64,000 nt of DNA, from the NCBI GenBank assembly GCA_020635285.1, contig JACKAB010000005.1:124001-188000 (forward strand), written 5' to 3'. Positions 59,699 through 64,000 of the stretch are shown here, piece after piece. This DNA is from Ignavibacteriales bacterium. Lineage in GTDB: Bacteria > Bacteroidota > Ignavibacteria > Ignavibacteriales > Melioribacteraceae. The stretch's first letter is position 1; each line of letters starts with the position of its first letter. The notes below the pieces were generated by a model. That model ran no database searches and was not told where the DNA came from. It saw nothing but the letters and a program-made list of their open reading frames with translations. The position numbers were made by a program, and so were the translations under genes.

Positions 59699-60826
59699 AT
59701 GAAAACTGGAAAAAAATTATTTCTGCACATTTTTATTCTGACTTTATTATTTACGAATATTTATTTCGCGCAATTTGGAAACCGACCGGTTGTCATTTCT
59801 CCACAAGTAAATAACGATTTTACAGTTACGTTTAATTTCCATGCACCTTCCGCAAAAGAAGTAAAATTAAATGCTCAATTTGAAAAACAGCCAATATTAA
59901 TGAAAAAAGATTCTCTGGGAATTTGGAGCCTAACAGTTGGTCCGGTAAAACCAGATATGTATCCGTACTGTTTTATTGTTGATGGAATAAGTGTTGCAGA
60001 TCCAAATAATTCAGCAATATTTCCAAATGAAGGATTTCAAAACAGTGTTGTAGAAATTAATGATAAAACACCGCTAATTCATTCAGTGAGAAATGTACGA
60101 CATGGAACAGTTTCATATCGTTATTATTATTCTGAGGAACTTGGCATACGTCCCGTTGTAATTTATACTCCGCCAGATTATGAAAAAAATATTGATAAAA
60201 AATATCCAGTGCTTTTCTTACTTCATGGAACAACAGATACAGAAGAGACTTGGACGAAAGTAGGAAGAGCAAATATCATTTTGGATAACTTAATTAATCA
60301 GCAAAAAGCTGAGCCAATGATTATTGTGATGCCGTATGGAAGAGCTTATCCGGCGATTAGTAAATCTTCCGGAAGTTTAAGAAATTGGGAAAATCTACAA
60401 GAATTTAAAAAAGATTTTTTTAACAATCTCATGCTATTTGTTCAGGAAAATTATAGAATAAAAGAAGGTAAAGACAATTATGCAATTGCAGGATTTTCCG
60501 GCGGCGGCGGAGAAACTTTATATCTCGGTTTGAATAATCAAGACAAATTTAGCTGGGTTTGCGGATTTGCTCCCGGAATGTTGAAAGAAGAGTTTGATAG
60601 AAATAATGCCGGAGCGTTTGCTGATCCAAATCTTACTAATCAACAATTAAAATTATTTTGGATCGGTGTTGGCAAAGAAGATTTTTTATATGCAGTTGTG
60701 TTGGATTACTTAAAAGTTCTTGATGAAAAGAAAATTAAATATGAAAAATATATTTCAGAAGGCGGACATACTTGGATGAATTGCAAAGTTTATCTGAGCA
60801 TAATTTTACAAAAGTTATTCAAATAA
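59699..60826 (+). CDS. Fourth esterase: CBM48-like domain plus CE1-type hydrolase (divergent)
   Basis: The 375-residue protein has the same plan as the three tandem copies, but a different signal peptide (NIYFAQF) and a more distant sequence. The N-domain reads FNFHAPSAKEVKLNAQF and YPYCFIVDGISVADPNN. The nucleophile Ser267 is in AGFSGGGGE (not GLSMGG) and His357 in SEGGHTWMN. Enterochelin-esterase-like and XynZ-like esterases share this fold. The AAGGGAA site lies before the ATG. It may take a different ester than copies 1-3. Confidence 0.88.
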   Translation: MKTGKKLFLHIFILTLLFTNIYFAQFGNRPVVISPQVNNDFTVTFNFHAPSAKEVKLNAQFEKQPILMKKDSLGIWSLTVGPVKPDMYPYCFIVDGISVADPNNSAIFPNEGFQNSVVEINDKTPLIHSVRNVRHGTVSYRYYYSEELGIRPVVIYTPPDYEKNIDKKYPVLFLLHGTTDTEETWTKVGRANIILDNLINQQKAEPMIIVMPYGRAYPAISKSSGSLRNWENLQEFKKDFFNNLMLFVQENYRIKEGKDNYAIAGFSGGGGETLYLGLNNQDKFSWVCGFAPGMLKEEFDRNNAGAFADPNLTNQQLKLFWIGVGKEDFLYAVVLDYLKVLDEKKIKYEKYISEGGHTWMNCKVYLSIILQKLFK

Positions 60827-60869
60827 TTTTTCGTGATAAAAAAAATAAAAATATTACAATAGAGGAAAA

Positions 60870-62822
60870 ATGAAAATGTTCAGATTACTTATTATAGTTA
60901 TAGTAATAGGTTTTGCTCAAGATTCTTTTGGAAATAAAATATATGATTTGAAAAGTCCAAACGAAAAACTCTCAATAAATTTTTGGTTAACTGAAAATGG
61001 TGAACCAGTCTATTCAATTTCAAGTTTGGGTGAATCAATTTTTAAGCAGTCTAAATTGGGAGTTGTGAGAAGTGATGGAAATTTTTCTGCTGATTTAATT
61101 CTTGATTCAGTTTCAAATGTTACAGTTGTAAATGATAATTATAAACTTCTTCATGTAAAAAGATTAGAATGCAATTATTCAGCAAATAAAAAAATATTTT
61201 ATTTAAGAAATTCTGATTCAAAAAAAATAGAAATTATTTTCCAAGTATCGAATGATGGCGTTGCATTTAGATATCACTTTCCTGAAAATTCAGATGCGAA
61301 ATTAAAAATTTATAATGAAACAACATCTTTTCATTTTGATACTTCTACCAAAGCATTTTTGCAGCCTTGTCCGGATGCAAGAACTGGCTGGAGTTTTTCA
61401 CAGCCTTCTTATGAAGAATATTACCAGATGGAAATTCCAGTTGGAACAGTTTCTCCTTATCAAGCTGGATGGGTTTTGCCGGCACTATTCAATTATAAAA
61501 ATTATTGGGTAAGTATTACTGAGACAGCAGTTGATACAAATTATTGTGGAACTCGTTTAAGTCAGTTTTCTCCGGATGGAGAATATTCAGTTCAATTTCC
61601 TCAACCGCAAGAAGTAAGAGGAAATGAATCCGCATTACCAGAATCAACTTTGCCGTGGTTTACACCCTGGCGAGTTATAGCAATTTCAGAAAACTTGGGC
61701 GGACTTGTAGAATCAACAATTGGAACTGATTTAGCAATTCCTCAAAAATATGATGTTTCCTCTTGGCTAAAACCCGGTATAGCTTCTTGGAGCTGGGTAA
61801 TTCTTAAAGATGATTCTACAAATTTTGATACTCAAAAAAGATTTATTGATTTTGCTTCAAAAATGAATTGGGAATATTGCCTGATAGATGCACTTTGGGA
61901 TACTCAAATTGGATATGAAAAAATAAAAGAACTAGCTGATTATGCTAAAACAAAAAATGTTAAAATATTATTATGGTATAATTCTGCTGGTGATTGGAAC
62001 ACCACTCCGTTAACTCCGCGTGATAAAATGTCATCAAAAGAAATAAGAAGAAACGAATTACAAAAGATACATGAAATGGGAATTGCCGGTATAAAAGTAG
62101 ATTTCTTTGGGGGTGATGGTCAATCAATGATGAAATATTATATTGATATTTTGAAAGATGCAGCTGATTATAAAATTGCAGTAAATTTTCATGGTTGTAC
62201 TTTACCGCGAGGTTGGTATAGAACATATCCAAATTTAGTCAGCATGGAATCTATTCGTGGTGAAGAATATGTAACTTTTGATCAATCTAATGCCGATCAA
62301 CAACCATCGCATTGTGCAATGATTCCATTTACAAGAAATTTATTTGATCCGATGGATTTTACTCCGGTTAATTTTTCTGGAATTCCAAATATAAATCGTA
62401 AAACAACAAAAGGATTTGAAATTGCTTTATCTGTTTTATTTACATCTGGAATTCAACATATAGCAGAAACACCAAAAGGTATGAATACACAAAAAGATTT
62501 TGTTCAAGAGTTTATGAAAACATTGCCGGAAAGATGGGAAGATGTGAAATTTATTGATGGCTATCCAGGTAAGTATGTTGTTCTTGCTAGAAAATCTGGG
62601 AATGAATGGTATATAGCATGCATAAATGGCGAATCTGAAGATCGAACAATAACTTTGAATTTGCCGTTTATTAATAAGAGTTCCAAAGGGAAAATTATAA
62701 CAGATTCTGTCGATTCAGAAAATCTTATTCAGGAAGAGATATCGTTTTTAAAAACAAATAAAATAGTTGTGAAACCAAACAGCGGATTTGTTCTAAAAAT
62801 AAATAAAAAAAAATCAGGGTGA
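60870..62822 (+). CDS. Glycoside hydrolase family 97 protein (alpha-galactosidase/alpha-glucosidase type)
   Basis: The 650-residue exported enzyme has an N-terminal beta-super-sandwich (DLKSPNEKLSINFWLTENGE), a central barrel and a C-terminal beta domain, the GH97 layout. The barrel has WCLI-like motifs (NWEYCLIDALWD) and Asp411 in GIKVDFFGGDGQ, the place of the nucleophile in retaining GH97 enzymes; inverting members carry Glu residues instead. So a retaining alpha-galactosidase-like activity is the best guess. GH97 is calcium dependent. It is 6 bases before the last GH3 gene. Confidence 0.92.
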   Translation: MKMFRLLIIVIVIGFAQDSFGNKIYDLKSPNEKLSINFWLTENGEPVYSISSLGESIFKQSKLGVVRSDGNFSADLILDSVSNVTVVNDNYKLLHVKRLECNYSANKKIFYLRNSDSKKIEIIFQVSNDGVAFRYHFPENSDAKLKIYNETTSFHFDTSTKAFLQPCPDARTGWSFSQPSYEEYYQMEIPVGTVSPYQAGWVLPALFNYKNYWVSITETAVDTNYCGTRLSQFSPDGEYSVQFPQPQEVRGNESALPESTLPWFTPWRVIAISENLGGLVESTIGTDLAIPQKYDVSSWLKPGIASWSWVILKDDSTNFDTQKRFIDFASKMNWEYCLIDALWDTQIGYEKIKELADYAKTKNVKILLWYNSAGDWNTTPLTPRDKMSSKEIRRNELQKIHEMGIAGIKVDFFGGDGQSMMKYYIDILKDAADYKIAVNFHGCTLPRGWYRTYPNLVSMESIRGEEYVTFDQSNADQQPSHCAMIPFTRNLFDPMDFTPVNFSGIPNINRKTTKGFEIALSVLFTSGIQHIAETPKGMNTQKDFVQEFMKTLPERWEDVKFIDGYPGKYVVLARKSGNEWYIACINGESEDRTITLNLPFINKSSKGKIITDSVDSENLIQEEISFLKTNKIVVKPNSGFVLKINKKKSG

Positions 62823-62828
62823 TTTAAC

Positions 62829-64000
62829 ATGAAAAGAATTCTTGTTACAGTTTTATATTTTTTAATAGCATTAAATTTATTGGCACAGACAATGCCATTT
62901 CAGAATCCAAACTTAAGTTCGGAAGAACGCGCTGAGGATTTAATCTCCCGCTTAACTTTGGAAGAAAAGGCAATATTAATGTGTGATGTATCAGAAGCAA
63001 TACCACGTCTGGGCATAAAAAACTTTAATTGGTGGAGTGAAGCATTGCATGGACTCGCTAACAACAATGATGTAACGGTTTTTCCCGAACCAATAGGAAT
63101 GGCCGCATCTTTTGATGATGAACTTATGTATAAAATATTTGAGGCAACATCTGATGAGACAAGAGCTAAGTATCATGAGGCGATTAGAAATGGAGAAAAA
63201 AATAAACGTTTTCTAAGCCTATCTGTTTGGACACCTAATGTTAATATATTTCGTGATCCAAGATGGGGCAGAGGACAGGAAACTTACGGTGAAGATCCTT
63301 ACTTAATGTCACGGATGGGTGTTTCCGTTGTGAAAGGTTTACAGGGACCCAAAGATTCAAAATATAAAAAGTTACTTGCTTGTGCAAAACATTATGCAGT
63401 TCACTCGGGACCAGAGTGGAGCCGGCACGAAATCAATCTAAATGATGTCGATCCGCGTGACTTGTGGGAAACTTATTTACCGGCATTCAAATCATTAGTT
63501 CAAGAAGCAGATGTTCGCCAAGTTATGTGTGCTTATCAACGATTGGATGACGAGCCCTGCTGCGGGAATACGCGTTTACTTCAAACAATTCTTCGTGATG
63601 AATGGGGATATAAACATATGGTCGTTTCCGATTGTGGAGCTATATCCGATTTTTACACTAGTCACAAAGTTTCATCAACGCCCGTTCATGCAGCCGCTAA
63701 AGGGGTATTGGCTGGTACCGATGTTGAATGCCAATGGGAAAATCATTTATATAGAAACATACCTGAAGCAGTTAAAAGGGGTTTGGTGAAAGAAGAAGAG
63801 GTAAATGAACGTTTAAAACGTGCATTAATCGGTCGTTTTGATTTAGGTGAAATGGATGATGACGAATTAGTACCATGGTCGAAAATACCTGCTTCAATTA
63901 TTAATAATGAAGAACATAGGAAACTCGCACTTGATATGGCTCTTGAGTCTATGGTTCTTCTCCAAAATAAAAACAATATTCTTCCTCTAGATAAATCAAT
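62829..64000 (+). CDS. Glycoside hydrolase family 3, xylan 1,4-beta-xylosidase-like, cut by the window end
   Basis: The first 390 residues of a secreted GH3 enzyme are present with no stop before 64000. The signal peptide ends LLAQTMPF. The family blocks are NWWSEALHGLANNN, RDPRWGRGQETYGEDP, CAKHYAVHSGPEWSRH and the nucleophile Asp268 in VVSDCGAISDF. LAGTDVECQWENHLY is typical of the plant-like and Bacteroidota beta-xylosidase branch. Unlike the GH3 at 35085, it has an export signal. The ATG follows the GH97 stop by 6 bases. Confidence 0.93.
   Translation, partial: MKRILVTVLYFLIALNLLAQTMPFQNPNLSSEERAEDLISRLTLEEKAILMCDVSEAIPRLGIKNFNWWSEALHGLANNNDVTVFPEPIGMAASFDDELMYKIFEATSDETRAKYHEAIRNGEKNKRFLSLSVWTPNVNIFRDPRWGRGQETYGEDPYLMSRMGVSVVKGLQGPKDSKYKKLLACAKHYAVHSGPEWSRHEINLNDVDPRDLWETYLPAFKSLVQEADVRQVMCAYQRLDDEPCCGNTRLLQTILRDEWGYKHMVVSDCGAISDFYTSHKVSSTPVHAAAKGVLAGTDVECQWENHLYRNIPEAVKRGLVKEEEVNERLKRALIGRFDLGEMDDDELVPWSKIPASIINNEEHRKLALDMALESMVLLQNKNNILPLDKS

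Noticed and set aside
1..64000. CRISPR arrays, insertion sequences, prophage, tRNA or rRNA genes
   Set aside because: No regular repeats with spacers, transposase motifs, phage structural genes or tRNA-like T-arm sequences other than tmRNA were seen.

Overview
The window is an AT-rich bacterial chromosome segment that most resembles Ignavibacteria (Bacteroidota/Chlorobi group). The signs are two C-terminal type IX secretion sorting domains with the motif NYPNPFNPTT, a GWxTD-domain protein, a propeller-domain sensor, an F-ATPase operon without the beta and epsilon genes, and a tmRNA tag ending in YALAA. Assignment below the class level is not possible by eye.

Region 1 (1-12260, plus strand) is housekeeping. 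It holds a GWxTD protein tail, a lipid A-type acyltransferase, an M23 peptidase overlapping a bactofilin, and the ATP synthase genes atpZ, a 4-TM AtpI-like gene, atpB, E, F, H, A and G. The conserved translation block ffh-rpsP-khpA-rimM-trmD-rplS follows and ends in a clear terminator. Region 2 (12273-17362) holds an MqnA-like gene and a minus-strand operon of adenosine deaminase, a small unknown, urocanate hydratase and 3-phosphoglycerate dehydrogenase.

Region 3 (17561-32820) is mixed. It contains a TPR lipoprotein, a DUF3467 protein, a large propeller-linked adenylate cyclase, a sorting-domain protein with a large lipoprotein and a DUF5723 barrel, lptF/lptG, an M20 peptidase, a YgfZ-like protein, a cobalamin adenosyltransferase and ssrA (tmRNA), whose 5' end overlaps the adenosyltransferase stop.

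Region 4 (33288-64000) is a plant-polysaccharide (hemicellulose) utilisation locus. It has a XylR-type regulator, a GH3 enzyme, a TonB-dependent receptor with no SusD partner, a secreted beta-helix protein, an aldo/keto reductase with a zinc alcohol dehydrogenase, a GH51-like remnant, a GH29 fucosidase with ricin-like and CBM6 modules, a GH43 enzyme, four esterases with an N-terminal beta-sandwich plus CE1 fold (three of them close tandem paralogues), another alpha/beta hydrolase, GH97, and a second GH3 running off the end. Between the receptor part and the enzyme part (42.8-48.8 kb) lies a block of badly frame-broken envelope genes: a SurA-like isomerase, a membrane SpeE-like protein and an SGNH hydrolase with TPR repeats.

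Many genes, including ones expected to be essential (atpH, lptF), are interrupted by one-base changes, mostly in short homopolymer runs. Both gains and losses occur. I read most of these as sequence errors, or as runs that the cell tolerates, rather than as gene death. The 42.8-48.8 kb block and the GH51-like remnant are better candidates for true decay.
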